This document shows positions 33,429-46,139 of a stretch of 64,000 bases of DNA, piece by piece. The translations under genes were made by a program, and so were the position numbers. The stretch's first letter is position 1. Every line of letters starts with the position of its first letter. The stretch comes from Parasponia andersonii (lineage: Eukaryota; Streptophyta; Magnoliopsida; Rosales; Cannabaceae). The notes under the pieces are model-generated. The model saw nothing but the letters and a program-made list of their open reading frames with translations. It had not been told where the DNA came from and ran no database searches. Location: assembly GCA_002914805.1 (NCBI GenBank), contig JXTB01000003.1:399168-463167 (forward strand), written 5' to 3'.

Positions 33429-34985
33429 ATGTCACCATATTCGGCCACTACCAGGAGATGCCTCCTACTTTTGGAGAAATGCAAGAACATGCAAGACCTG
33501 AAGCAAGCTCATGCATTAATCGTCACAAGCGGTCTCGGTAGTAATAGCTTTGCTCTGAGCAGAGTCTTGGATTTTTGCTCAAACCCAAATCAGGGGAGCC
33601 CCGCTCATGCTTGGAAAGTCTTCCAACACATTCAAAACCCCACCATTTGCATATGGAATACCATTTTGAAAGCCTTTTTACTCAACAATAAACTCTTTGA
33701 AACCGTTAGTGTATATAAGAACTTGTTACAGTGTGGCATAGCTCCAGATAATTATACTCTTCCTTACGTGTTCAAAGCTTGTTCTAGGCTGAAAAGCGTT
33801 CCTCTTGGGGAATCGGTTCATGGGTATGGCTTGAAATTAGGTCTCGTGTTTGATATATTTGTGGGCAACTCCGTGATTGTTATGTACTGTGAGTTTCGTA
33901 ATATGAAAGGTGCACGGTACACGTTTGATGAAATGCCTAGACTAAGTGCGGTTTCGTGGACAGTTATGATTTCTGGGTATGCAAAGGTAGGGGAGGTTGA
34001 CAATGCGAGACTGTTCTTTGATGTGGCGCCGGTGAGAGATAGGGGAATATGGGGAGCAATGATCTCTGGGTACATTCAGAACGCTTGTTTCAAGGAAGGT
34101 CTTCACTTGTTTCGTTTGATGCAGTTCTCGGATATAGAGCCTGATGAGACCATATTTGTGAGCATTCTTTGTGGTTGTGCTCATTTGGGAGCTCTTGATG
34201 TTGGGATTTGGATTCACAGGTATTTGGATCATATTGGATTTCCGTTGAGCATTCGATTGAGTACTGGTCTTATTGACATGTATGCCAAGTGTGGGAATTT
34301 GGATTTAGCTAAGAGGATTTTTTTTGAGATGCCACTGAAGGACACTGTTTGCTGGAATGCTATGATTTCAGCAATGGCAATCCATGGAGACGGAGAAACT
34401 GCGCTGGAGCTATTTCAAGAGATGGAGAAGATCGGTGTCCGGCCAGATGACATAACCTTCATTGCCATTTTTACTGCCTGTAGTTATTCAGGCATGACAT
34501 ACGAAGGCTTGAGGATGTTTGATAGAATGTGTACGGTGTACAAAATTCAACCAAAAAGTGAGCACTACGGATGTATAGTTGATCTTCTTAGCCGCGCTGG
34601 GCTCTTTGAAGAAGCAAAAGAAATTGTTCAAAGAGTAACCATTTCAAGTAACCCCTCTGAAGAGGAACTAGTTTGGAGGGCGTTTCTTAGTGCTTGCTGT
34701 ACACATGGGCAGGCTCAACTATCTGAGCTCGCCTCTGGGAAGCTCTTTCAGCTGGAACGTGAAAGTGGGTTTTATGTTTTACTTTCAAATTTATATGCGG
34801 CCGCTGGAAAAGATGGTGATGCTCTAAAAGTGAGGAAGCTGATGAAAAATAGAGGTGTTGAAAAGGTACCAGGATGTAGCTGTGTCGAGATCGATGGAGG
34901 TGTTCATGAGTTCATTGCGGGAGAAAAGATACACCCGCATATGGAAGAAATTCACTCGGTTTTGGATACGTTAAATAAACATTAA
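33429..34985 (+). CDS. Pentatricopeptide repeat protein, PLS class with E domain
   Basis: Intronless 518-residue protein. Degenerate ~31-36-residue repeats run almost from the N-terminus. Examples are PTICIWNTILKAFLLNN, LSAVSWTVMISGYAKVGEV, DRGIWGAMISGYIQNA and KDTVCWNAMISAMAIHGDGE, the alternating P, L and S motifs of plant organellar PPR proteins. The C-terminus (about 440-518) is an E/E+ extension with LSNLYAAAGKDGDALKVRKL and PGCSCVEIDGGVHEF. It lacks the DYW deaminase domain. Such proteins bind specific organellar transcripts, often guiding C-to-U editing with a DYW partner in trans. The N-terminus is short with no clear transit peptide. Target transcript unknown. Start is the first Met in frame, 242 bp after the tRNA gene. 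Confidence 0.92.
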   Translation: MSPYSATTRRCLLLLEKCKNMQDLKQAHALIVTSGLGSNSFALSRVLDFCSNPNQGSPAHAWKVFQHIQNPTICIWNTILKAFLLNNKLFETVSVYKNLLQCGIAPDNYTLPYVFKACSRLKSVPLGESVHGYGLKLGLVFDIFVGNSVIVMYCEFRNMKGARYTFDEMPRLSAVSWTVMISGYAKVGEVDNARLFFDVAPVRDRGIWGAMISGYIQNACFKEGLHLFRLMQFSDIEPDETIFVSILCGCAHLGALDVGIWIHRYLDHIGFPLSIRLSTGLIDMYAKCGNLDLAKRIFFEMPLKDTVCWNAMISAMAIHGDGETALELFQEMEKIGVRPDDITFIAIFTACSYSGMTYEGLRMFDRMCTVYKIQPKSEHYGCIVDLLSRAGLFEEAKEIVQRVTISSNPSEEELVWRAFLSACCTHGQAQLSELASGKLFQLERESGFYVLLSNLYAAAGKDGDALKVRKLMKNRGVEKVPGCSCVEIDGGVHEFIAGEKIHPHMEEIHSVLDTLNKH

Positions 34986-35546
34986 CTGTTCAGAGTGCAA
35001 CACATACTTAGGTCCAAGGAAATTAAACAGGATCTTGAATTATCAGGGTGCAGTCCATATTTGTCCTAAACAGAGTTGAGTCTCTGGTTTCCGTTCATTT
35101 CTTTTAGCTTGAAATTAAGAGTTTTTCCTTGTTAAGCGAAATTCAAGATTCTCTATCATTGACCGGTTCACAATTATGCATCATCATCATACAAGTGGCA
35201 TCTTATACGTCTAGTTTGTAAAAGTATTAAAAGGTAAAGAATCAGCCAAAAATACATTATTAGGTATCGTGCCTCACAGTCACAATATCAAAGAGACAGC
35301 CCCCATAATCTCATGGAAAACTTCTTGGTCATTATACCACCCTTACAAGATGACCCAGTTCATTTTGACATAACCAATCAACTTTTCCAGGAATTCCTAT
35401 AAATATACAGTTATTCATCACGGACATGCCCAGAGCAATACTTTGTAAGCTTGCGAATGACAGAAGTTAAATTTTACATTTCTTTTGCACAAGATATATC
35501 ACTAAACTCAATTTCCAAGTAGACCAAAAACAGGTAGATATCTTAT
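34986..35546. other. Convergent intergenic region between PPR and LRR genes
   Basis: Holds the 3' UTRs of the two convergent genes. Nothing else seen. Confidence 0.5.
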
Positions 35547-38119
35547 CTAAACAAGAAAATCTGCGTCAGAAAGTTCAAGAACTTTGTGAACACCAATTGG
35601 ATTTACCCCTGGACGAAATGAGTTGCCTTCGATGTACCTACAACAAACAATCAGTGAAATAAATCTCTCAATTATCCGCAAAAATTTCAGGACTTACAAT
35701 CTTTTGAAGCGTCAAAAGAAACTCACATTTCTTTCAAGAATGGGTGTTTGTAGAAGGCATCGGGAATTCTTCCCGAAAACTGGTTGTGATCCAAGTACCT
35801 TAAACCAATAAAAGGAACCTTATGTTACTTAAACAAGTATGCTAAAATAGAGAAAGCAAGGCTACTAGGACCCGATGTGCTCACAACTGACAATCCAGAT
35901 GTATTACTTGGTACAGAAATAACCAGTTGGATTTGTAGACCATCCCGATGGAAGAATTCCTAAAATTATCAGTCAAGCAGAGAACGAAACTTACAAATAA
36001 GTCAATTTTGGAATGTGAGCAAGCTCAGATGGTATTATCCCAGACATCTTGTTGTAGGATAGGTACCTGAAACCAACAAACAAGCAATTCAATAAGCTAG
36101 ACATTTTATCCTCGAATACAGATTATAAAGCAAACATTCCTTATCAAAAAAAGGTTTTTCTTTTCTCTGAGATGGGCAGAAGAGAAGACAATAGGCAACT
36201 TACAAAATTTCCAAGTTGCTCAAGTTTGATAGCTGTGATGGAATTCCTCCAGTAAAATAATTGTTATTCAAATAACTGTACAACATAGTTACAGAAAACA
36301 TAACTTAAGCTCTTCATTTATATCCTCTGGAAATATTTTGCCGAACAGATCATTAGAATTAACCAACATGGATTAACCTACATGTTGCGAAGAGCTGGAA
36401 AACAACCCTCAATCCGTATGAGTTCTCGTATAGTGCCCACCAAATGATTGTTACCAACATCCCTACAAAGATATGGCATTGTAATGAAAGACATTAGTAT
36501 TCTGATATGGAGGCTTAGTCTAAAAAAAAGAGCTCAAGGATGGAAGTTTACAAGTGTTGAAGCTTTTTTAGGGTCCCCAATTCCGGTGGAATCCGCCCAG
36601 TAAGACGATTTTCATGTAGATAGAGATACCGAAGCTCTGGAAGGTTAGCAAGTTCCTTAGGAATTTCCCCTTTGAAGTTATTGAAGCTTAGATATCTGCA
36701 TAGAATTTAAAATGTCTCTCAACATAAGCAGGTAGCTTTTATAGAATAAAGCCTAAACACACGAATTTATGATGAGGAAAGCTAGATAACTCACAGATGC
36801 GTTAGGCTCTTCAGTTCGCCAATTTCGGGAGGAATGACGTCTTGTAGCTTATTCCACCTCAAATTACTGGAAAAAAACATAAAAATTAGTGAACTAATCT
36901 TGTCTAGCCCATAATAAAAGGTCAAATTGCAGAATACATGTATTATTGACTGATTTTGATATTGCACCAAACATGTAACTAACTAATATCTGTTGCATAA
37001 TTGACAAGTTCCCAACCGTAAAACTACAAGAAATAGCAAAAATGACACTCCACAGGCTCAATACTAATGAGAAGGGTAAAGGGCCATACAGTATCTTGAG
37101 ACGCTTCAACCGTCCAATTTGAGGAGGAATAGGCCCTGTCAACTTGTTGTTATGGAGATCCCTGTGATACGAGGCCACAATCACACAGATTATCAACAGT
37201 TTGTTTCTAGAATTTACTACAACGATAAAAACTGTTCTAGTAATTCTCTGCATTCGGATTTTTATCAAAATCAACAATCTTAACACAACTAGTTCGACGC
37301 GGTTGATGCTACTTTCAACAGAAGTTCGGCAACACTTCTAAAGTTGTGGAAAAAAAAATAATGATCTTCACAAAATTAAGGCATCGGATTGTCAGAAACT
37401 ATGAATACGCAACATATCAAAAGGGAAAATTTTGTATTAACGATACATGACTAACACGAGTCCAAGGTCAATTTAACTAGCAGTAAAACAAATAAACAAA
37501 ATGATATGATGGGTCTTAGTGTCTTACAGCCTAGTGAGATCCAGTAGATTAGTCACGGCAGTAGGAAAAGGCCCCACGATCGATACTGCATAAACTTCCC
37601 TGCAAGCAATATCCACTTCAATATATGATCTAAAATCCACAACCCATCACTTCATTTCCAAATTTAGACAAAATCCAATCTCAAAAACAGAACAAATTGA
37701 GAAAATAAAGAACTGGGTCAAGATTTTCAAAGCTAAAAAACGGCTTACAACTCAGTGACAACCCGGTAATCGCCCTGAGTGGAGCAAGTGACCCCAGACC
37801 AAGGCGGGAGATCGCCATCGCCACAAGGGTCGTCTCCAACCCAGGCATAGACCACTCTCCACCCGAGTGACGCCTTTATCTCGTTCAAAGCTTTCACTGG
37901 CAAAAAGGAGAAAACAGAAAAAAAAAATATATATAATAAAATAAATAACCCATATCAGAACCAGAGAGAAAGAGTCAAAAAACGACGACGGATTGAAGAT
38001 CTGAGGAGGAGGAGGTCACCGTCGCGTTTGAGGGTTTTGGCGTGGAGAAGTAGAGGGAATGCGAGGATCAGGCAAAATGCCGGAACCAGAAAACGAATCC
38101 CCATTGTTTTAGGGTCCAT
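35547..38119 (-). CDS. Secreted leucine-rich repeat protein (eleven exons, 331 residues)
   Basis: Read from GT-AG junctions as complement of 35547-35637, 35727-35798, 35995-36066, 36204-36275, 36382-36462, 36552-36695, 36795-36866, 37090-37161, 37528-37599, 37749-37896 and 38020-38119; total 996 nt, one open frame. It starts MDPKTMGIRFLV (a second Met six residues in is equally good) followed by a signal peptide. An N-terminal LRR cap with WRVVYAWVGDDPCG and PPWSGVTC follows, then about nine plant-type LRRs (LxxLxLxxNxLxGxIPxx), for example LDLHNNKLTGPIPPQIG. It has no transmembrane or kinase domain, so it is probably apoplastic or cell-wall located. Related database entries are often labelled receptor-like kinase, which this is not. 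Each LRR exon is 72 nt or a multiple (one is 81), all phase 2, showing exon-repeat correspondence. Confidence 0.9.
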
Positions 38120-40695
38120 TGGCAGAAAACAGATCCGCTTGTTTCTGGAAAACAGGGCCTGAAATTGGAATACGGATTCTGGAAATGGCGGAAGAGCTGG
38201 ATCGCTCAGAGATTAGTGGATTTTGGGTTGAGTTTTCATGAGTCAGTGCTTCCTCAGCAAACGCGGAAACGTCTTTGGAAATTGGAGTGTGCGTGTTCCT
38301 GTAAGTCGGTACTCGGTAGTAGCATTAGTAAATCTATCTATCTTTTTTTCTTTTCTTTTTTCGAAAAAATAAATTGTCAAATAATTGCGGATTTCCTTCA
38401 CATTTTTTTTTTTTGGGAAAACAGATTAATTTTTCTTTTTATTATTTCCCTATAACTGGACTGGACAAGTGGCATCCTATTTTNTAGTCTTTAAATTATT
38501 TAAATTATAATTTATTGTTAAAATTTTGATAAAAAAATATATTTAAAAATTTCAAATAAAAAAAATAATCACACATTTTATTTAAAAAAAGATTATAGTT
38601 CCAAAAATTCTCAAAAATGTAAATAATATATCTTTGTTTCTCTTTGAATCTTTTTGTTTAATTTATTTTAATTTAAATTTATTTTTATATATTGCAACGT
38701 ACTCATCATATCTATTTTTTGTTAGAAATTTAACAACATATTACAATTTGAATAATATAAAAATCAAATCATTTTACATTGGAGAGTTAAGAGTTAATTA
38801 TCACAATTTATATATTGAGGATCAAATTACCACAATTTAGATAATTAAGGGACCATTTGTGCCATAAAATTCTTTTTTTTCTTTTACTACTATTTTCGTA
38901 AATTATAAACAAAATACTACGTCATCGACGAAAGAAGAAGTATTTTGTAAGAAGTTATTAAATAAATAAATTTTTGAAAATATGATGATTTGGTTTTTAT
39001 TTGATTACTGTAGATTGTAGAACATGGAGAAGACTAAAAACTGATACAATTAATTACAGTCCTTTTTCTATTTTCTTTTAATTTCTCTCGTTTTCAACAA
39101 TTTAGTGAATTTTCCTATGAGGTCCGTAAACCACCTCTTAGCAGGTGAACAAAATCCTCGTCAACACGACCGACTTAAGTCAAACAGAACATGATAAAAC
39201 TGAATTCAATTAATCACTATTTAGTTTAGCTAATTATTATTCGATTAATTAAATTCAACATGAAACTCTAAATTTTATAACCTAATTGAACTTGTTCGAA
39301 ACTCTAAAAGTTAAAACTGTTCTTAGTGCATTTTTATCCCTTAATTAACCTGAACTCGAATCCAAATGAGAAAACCAAAAATCAAAATTGATACTAATTC
39401 GGTGGTGCTCTCATCGATTCACACTTTGCACCAAATAAAAAAAAAAAAAAAAAAAATTGGCTGATGTTTACCCTTAGACGGACTTCCTTACTTTCTGAGA
39501 GTGTGAAAAACAAACTATGTTCGAGTGAATGAGTCAAAGTGATAAAAACAAATTTAATAATATTATTCGTATGTCAAATATTTATTATTGCCAACTAGGC
39601 TTGCAGGTCCACTTTTATATTATTACTGTAATATACAAAAGAAAGCAATCATCTAGATGAAATTAACTTTATCTCGATAGGCAGACTAGGAAGTATTTTA
39701 CAATTTTGGGCATCATCTCCCTCTCTATCTCATACAACGTTCTCAAATTTCTTATTTCCGAATATTTATAACGGGTCAAAAAAGTCTTCATCTTTCGATC
39801 AATAATCACATAAATCGGTATTTATTATTAAACAATTAGAATAGATCAGTAAATTATTAAACAACCAGAACACATATAGTTATATAGTATTTCCATGAAA
39901 AAATTATTAAAAAAAGTATAAAATTGTTTATATTTCCAGAAGTTGATGGTCATGGATGATAAAAATTACAGGACTCCTCCCACTAGTGAATTGGGTACTC
40001 GGAAATCCGTGATATATACAAGTACAATACATTAGTTAATGTACTATGTTTTTGAACCATGTAGAAATTATTATATATTCCTTTAATTTCCTCTGAGCTG
40101 ATTTTAATTTTCATGCAGTTTTGTGTGTCGAAAGCAGCATGTGAAGTACTGTAATTAAAACTGTAGGATTCCTATATTGACAGTTTATGACATAATTAAT
40201 TAGTATTAGTTTTAGAAATAAAGTTAAACAATAAAATTACGTACTGTATGACTCATTTTCCCTATAGTACTTAATTATTATTTGTTACTAAAGCATCATA
40301 TCGCTCGAATTATCTTTTTGAGGGCACATCAGATTTTGAATCCAAAAAAGATTATGTGACACATGTACATTTAGCATTTAATTTGCATAGAAGAAAAAAA
40401 AATAAGGTGCATCGGGAGCAAAATAGTGTGTATATCAAAATGAGTATACATGCTATACATACTGATGAACTTGGTATGAGTAATGCATATATATGCTATA
40501 TATATTCATTTTCGGTTTCAGATATATGTATATACTCGCTTTCAACATATTATTTTTGAAAGTTATGTTATTAATAAAATTGTTTCTTTTTCGTTATTTG
40601 GACAATATTATAAGACATTAGTGGTGTCCAGTAGTACAATTATAGTAGCCTATTTTTTTAAAGGATAAAATGTTTATTTGATTAAATTTTTTTTA
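38120..40695. other. LRR gene upstream region and AT-rich intergenic DNA
   Basis: The first few hundred bases should include the LRR promoter. The rest is AT-rich with no credible coding frame. One undetermined base lies at 38484, and an A-run lies near 39438-39456. Confidence 0.5.
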
Positions 40696-41211
40696 AGAAA
40701 ATTAAAAATTATATATATATATTATTCTCTTTCTCTCTCCCTCTCGTCCCCCCTTTCCTGATCATCTCTGTCACTCTTGCTCTCTCTCATTCTCTCAGCC
40801 CAAGGAATGCAAGAAGGAGCACCGCCACTGCCTCGCCCCCAAGGAACGCAAGGAGGAGCATCGTCGCTGCCTCGCCCACTGTCCGGCCAGGCCAACTACC
40901 GACAAAGCTCCCCCACACTGCCTACTGCCCACGCCGCTGGTCCCGCGAAGCCGCCGAGCTCTCCCTAACGGAAAACGCCATTTTTGGCCCTTTGGAGCTT
41001 TTCGTCACCTGTGCCATTTCAGACCGTTTCAGGTTGTATTCTTGGGCTCGTTGGGTTCATCTCATCGAGAAGAACCTTAAGGTATATATTTCGCTATCTC
41101 ATTTTGTCCGATTTGAAAGTTGCTATATTTGGATGTTTTAAGTTTTTAATCCGACAATTAGATTTCGTTTTTGTTGTCGTTTTTGGAATGTACTTAGAAA
41201 ATGATGAAGTT

Positions 41212-41253
<42 letters not shown>

Positions 41254-41769
41254 ACTATATTTAGTGAATAGCACTAAAGTTAATATCTAACGGCTTAGAT
41301 TTTTGTCTAGTTTTGTATGCCACCGGTCCGGTATCAGCCCAAACTCGAATTAGTCGAGTTATATGTCTAACTTAGCTATTTTGGACATTAAGAATTCAAT
41401 GAAGAAATCCATTCATTGATTCGAAGCTTTGTTGAGGGGTTAATGTTTCCCACGTGAGCGATCGAGGGTGTAGAATTAGTTTCCAACCCTCTAAATGATC
41501 GTCCAATCGACACCTTGAGCATCTAATAGTGTGGTATCGCTATTCTAGTAAGGTAAGGACTCAGTTACCACTCTTTTATATTGTTTTTGAATAAAACTTA
41601 TTTTCTGTAATATATGAGAACAAACGTGATTTTAGAACTTTTAAATATCAGTGATAGAATTGAATAGTATGATTTATATATTGGATTATTCTGGGATTTT
41701 TCTGAGTACTGGTTATTTTTCGATATGTTAAAAATAAGGTCTTTATACTGCCCATTTTTTTTTACAGAA

Positions 41770-42273
41770 TTTAATTAACAATTTTATTAAAAAAACCAGA
41801 GCATCATTTTAACTTAAATTACTACATGGTTACTTTGACATATCAGTTCTGAATACACGTATAGGATCACACATGAGTCTCAGGTTAGCATCATGGGATT
41901 TTTATAGTGTGACAGTGCAGCCCTACCGACAGTGCAGAGTCCGTAAACCTGCGCAGGGTATTTCTTCTGATTACCTCCTCATCTAGCAGGCGTAGGCAAT
42001 GAAATTATCCCTCTAGGTTAAAAATTTAATTAACCATTTTATTAAAAAAGCTAGAGTATCATTTTTAAATTACTGTATGGTTACTTTTACATATCAGTTC
42101 AGAGTACACGTGTCATAGGATCACACATGAGTCCCAGGTTAGCATCATGAGGTTTTTATAGTGTGGCAATGCAGCCCCATTGACAGTGCAGAGTCCGTGA
42201 ACCCACGCATGGTATTTCTTCTGATTACCTCCCCATCTAATAGGTGTAGGCAATGCAATTATCCCTCCAGGTT
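41770..42273. repeat. 255-bp tandem duplication
   Basis: Unit 1 (41770-42024) and unit 2 (42025-42273) are diverged copies. Each starts TTTAATTAAC, includes GGATCACACATGAGTC and AGTGCAGAGTCCGT, and ends near ATTATCCCTC.AGGTT. Confidence 0.85.
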
Positions 42274-42519
42274 TGGTAGGCGACACACGAGTGTCCCCTC
42301 CAGTTATGGGCTAGGTGTCAGGTAGGTTGTATGACACACGTAGTGCCAACATCCTGGTTTCCATTGATGAGAGGTGATGAACTCATGGATATGAGTAGAT
42401 TTATGTCATGTGTTTGTGGACTGATTGCTTTTCAGATATCATACTTTTTGTATATCTATATATATGTACGTGTATATGGACTATTGGTTTTGGAGAAAAT
42501 GTTTTCATATATATATATA

Positions 42520-42755
42520 GGGTACCAATCCAGTAGGTTTTTTTTTTTTAACCTATGCATAGGTATCAATTTGGCCAATGAAAATTTAGCATGCACATTT
42601 TTTTTATTGTAAAAGTAAGAGAGAGAAAGATCATTAATGATGCACGTCTTTTCATGCACTTCATTATAGCCATTGGATCACCATTAGATGGTGATCCACC
42701 AGCTAAAAAAAAATCCTACCTATAAGTAAAAAAAATACCTAATGGATTGGTGCCC
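42520..42755 (+). mobile_element. MITE copy 1 (236 bp)
   Basis: Terminal inverted repeats GGGTACCAATCCAGTAGG and (as reverse complement of the right end) GGGCACCAATCCATTAGG, each followed by a T-run inside. The interior carries GGATCACCATTAGATGGTGA, a small palindrome, and a GAGAGAGAAAGATCATTAATG block. A closely similar copy in opposite orientation lies at 59637-59871. It is flanked by TA-rich microsatellite DNA, so the target duplication cannot be set. Confidence 0.85.
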
Positions 42756-43200
42756 ATATGCCCATATATATATATATATAGTTATATGCATATATGTATA
42801 TATATATGAACTATCAACTTTGGAGATGGATATATATATATAAGTATATACATATGGTTTTTCTAAAAAATGGTTTCTTTTGATTAAACTAACCGTATAG
42901 AGATTTTCCATCACTAAAAAGATTTTTACATGAGGTAACAATTTTTCTATTGAGCTCTCGAGCTCACCCCTCCTATTTTTCCTCCCTTTCAGATGGTTGT
43001 TCATTCGAGTCGGTTGTCTCGTTGGCTAGACAAGTCACTTGACTTACGCTTGTCATCCTATCCCTCTTCGGTTGGTCCTTCTACCTTGTTTTATTTTCTT
43101 CCTCATGTCTATCTATTTAGCCAAGTTGCTTGTCCCTAATAAGTGATTGTATAAGGATGCTATTACTATTATTTGAGGATTTGGCGGCTGGACGGGGCAA

Positions 43201-44453
43201 TAGAGTTCCCGAGGAGTATATTTTCAAAGTTTCAAGTAATTAGAATTTTGATAAACTCTATAAATTAATTTTTGGACTTTCTAACTCAAGATTTACGAAA
43301 TGCATTTAATCAATACAAAAATTTGATTAAACCAAGTTTTTATATAATTTAACTATGTTTTTTCAAATTCTAATTGATATTTCTTTCTTGATAAACTAAA
43401 TAAAAATGAATATCTTTTATACAGAATTTCTACGTTAGACTATTGGTGCTATATATCATTATTCCAAAAAAATTAAATAAGTGAACAATTACACAAGTGA
43501 ACAGTAGATCGCATGCACGCATTAAGGAATTGACGACTAGTACTGCCAACGGAGAAAATTAACCAGACAAGACATATGCAGCATATCAACACAAGAAAAA
43601 ACCAAAAGCTCGTAAAGAAATTATCTCAAATAACTTGTAAACAGCAACTATACATGACTACATTTAATGCAGATCAACGGCTGAATATACACCAGAACTT
43701 ATTGGAAAAGTCCACTTTGTCCCCCAAAAATTAAAGAAAAGGTAACCAATTTAACCCCATATCAAAGGCCATATTAACTGCTGCCAATTATGAAACTCAT
43801 GTGTTTCATTTGAATTCCGCCAAGTACATCTTAATTGGGGAAAACCCAAACTCAAAAACAAAAATATTTTTAAAAAAAAAAAAAGAGTACGTGGATCCCA
43901 TTTCCATGCTTGTTTATGCCGCTTCCACCGAAAAAAAAAAATCTAACCATTTTTTTCTCATCGTCGTTGATATGACACTTTCCGAAGTAATTAATTAAAC
44001 CTAAGAATTTTACAGAAGCTACGTACACATAAAACTTGGGATTCAAAAACAAGCATGGAAATAGTGACAAGGACAAAACAGTAATTAAAAGAAAATAAGC
44101 AAAATAAAGAAGTGAAGGCTCTCTTATAATTATGTAGTAATTACTCCTCCATGCTCGGGGTCATGATCATGATCAGCTTCGTACGTGATGAGTATAGCTA
44201 TAATTAGCTTGATATTTATGATCATCTTCATCTTCATCTTCTCTCTCCCGTGCCCACAAGAAAAGCTGGATCCAAAAAGCCAAGAAACCAAGAAAACCGA
44301 AGAACCCGAAGCTAGAACTGGTTACACTACATATATATGATTTATACATACATACATACATATATATATATATATAAATACTAGAATACAAGAAGGATAG
44401 CATATGTAGATAATAGGGTTGTCCTTTTGATTTCTTTGGGTGGGGTAGTGTGA
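43201..44453. other. Intergenic DNA downstream of the CLE gene
   Basis: AT-rich without a credible coding frame. The last part should hold the CLE transcript's 3' UTR on the minus strand. Confidence 0.5.
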
Positions 44454-44843
44454 TCAGTTGTGGAGAGGGTTTGGTCCGGAGGGGACAAGTCTCTTCTCAA
44501 CCCCGTATCTTGGGTCGATCTCTCCAGGCCGGGAAGGCGGCAGGGGCGGCGGAGGGAGAGATCGGTTGCGGCGGTTGTTGCTGTGGAACTGGTTGCACAA
44601 AGAGCGCGGCTTTGCATGAGAAAACGAATCGCAAGGCCGGTGGTGATTATTCCGCCGTGACATGATTATTTGGCCTTGATTCTTTCTTGGCAACTCGGCG
44701 GAGAGACAGCCGGCTACCGAGGCGATGAGAAAGAATAGAACCACAAGCATTCTAAACCCTAGAACTGGATGGTGGCGGTGGCCGCCTGAAGTAGTAGTAC
44801 TAATACTTGTGTTAATGGTTGAAGAGAGAGAGTTCTTCACCAT
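44454..44843 (-). CDS. CLE peptide precursor (CLE9/CLE10-type)
   Basis: Intronless 129-residue secreted-peptide precursor. A hydrophobic N-terminal segment (about residues 27-48, GFRMLVVLFFLIASVAGC) serves as signal sequence. A variable Arg/Asn/Pro-rich middle follows (about 50-117, with PPPPLPPSRPG). The last 12 residues are RLVPSGPNPLHN (118-129), the CLE motif, identical as I remember it to the Arabidopsis CLE9/CLE10 dodecapeptide. The motif ends the protein, as usual. The mature peptide is cut out, Pro-hydroxylated and often arabinosylated, then sensed by LRR receptor kinases; in Arabidopsis CLE9/10 acts through HSL1 (stomatal lineage) and BAM receptors (xylem). A stretch of GA-rich leader lies upstream (44844-44960). 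Confidence 0.92.
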   Translation of the reverse strand: MVKNSLSSTINTSISTTTSGGHRHHPVLGFRMLVVLFFLIASVAGCLSAELPRKNQGQIIMSRRNNHHRPCDSFSHAKPRSLCNQFHSNNRRNRSLPPPPLPPSRPGEIDPRYGVEKRLVPSGPNPLHN

Positions 44844-45574
44844 TATGATCGTTTTAGAGAGAGAGGAGAAGAAGAGGAAGAAATGGTTATAATTTAGTTT
44901 GAGAGGGGTGTTGTGGTGTTTAGTTGATGAGAGAAGTTGGGATGTGAAAGTGAAGTGAAATGAGAATGTGTGATGATAGTAGAAAGGAGAGTATTAATGC
45001 CCAAGTCGAGAGACACATGAATCAATTAATAAAATTTCCCCGGCCCCTTTAGCTAAAAAGCATTATATATATATATATATACACATATATATAATGCTTC
45101 ACATAATTAATTTGATTAGAAACTATTGGAGGAGAGGAATAGGGGCTTACAATTGGCATTCATGAGTAGTTGGCAAAGTATTATTACTTTCTCTCATCAA
45201 GTGCGTCACGTTTGAATTGTAGGGTAATTAATAAGGTCGACTAGTATACGTACCATTTTGGTACCGCAATTAGGGTTTGAAACCTTGAGTTTTCATTGGA
45301 GCAAACATATGTGTTTATCTTAAAATAAATCCGTGATTAATTAACACTTGGACGTTCTTTTGACAGTATGAAATTTTATTTAATTCGTTTAATGAACGTT
45401 GTTCGTAGCTTATTAATCAATGGACGACGAACGTAATAATATAGCTACACTAGGTTATAGGCTATAGAATTCTTTGAAATGTTACGGTCATAGTTGTCTT
45501 AGATAACTCGTTAAAAATATCGCCATATATAGGGACAAAATTGTACAACTAGCTGCTGGCTTGACTCGAGTACT
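44844..45574. other. Upstream region of the CLE gene
   Basis: Includes a GA-rich likely 5' UTR (44844-44960) and a TA microsatellite near 45063-45092. No other gene seen. Confidence 0.5.
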
Positions 45575-46139
45575 TTAATACTTATGCCCTAAAATACGTC
45601 TATTTTTTGGATATGTGTTGAATTAATAAAATGATATTTTTTTATTTGAAGTTATGCATAATTTATATATCTTTAAATATCAAAAAATTCTAGTTTATTT
45701 ATGTGAACATAAATTTAGTACATAAATATTATATACATGAGGATTAAATTTATGAATAATAAATTAAACATAGTCTATAATAATTAATTAAAGTATGTGA
45801 TCTTTAATTAAATATTATAAATACGGTCCATTAATATTTAGAATGTAATAGTCTTATCACTACGAGAAAAAGACTCTATAGTGGTGATAAATATCGTTGT
45901 TGTAGAACAAAAAGTCGTCGCTATAAATGTTATAACTTTTTATATAATTAAATTATTAAAATCAGAAATAAAATTATAAAAAATAAAAATAGAAATAAAT
46001 GGAAAATATTTGAAACATAAAATATAATTTTAAATTAAAATAAAATTAAAAATAATTCCATAACAAAAATACCCATAAAATAAAAATTTAATAAAAGTAT
46101 TCAACAAGAAAAAAAAAATTGAACTATCTAGCTAGCTAG

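Larger units (their letters stand above)
40696..43200 (+). repeat. Unclassified dispersed-repeat block (LTR-like composition)
   Basis: A GC-richer segment (40745-41070) follows CT-rich DNA and contains a 39-bp tandem duplication (about 40799-40837 and 40838-40876). This gives a Pro/Gly/Ala-rich frame without a known domain. A long TA repeat lies at about 41215-41252. A 255-bp tandem duplication follows at 41770-42273, then a MITE. The mixture of patchy GC and internal duplications suggests a solo LTR of a Ty3/gypsy-type element, but I could not find matching TG...CA ends or a target duplication. Confidence 0.35.

Noticed and set aside
4007..44843. Possible biosynthetic gene cluster around the glycosyltransferase
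   Set aside because: No P450, acyltransferase, methyltransferase or synthase gene is seen nearby; the neighbours belong to unrelated processes.
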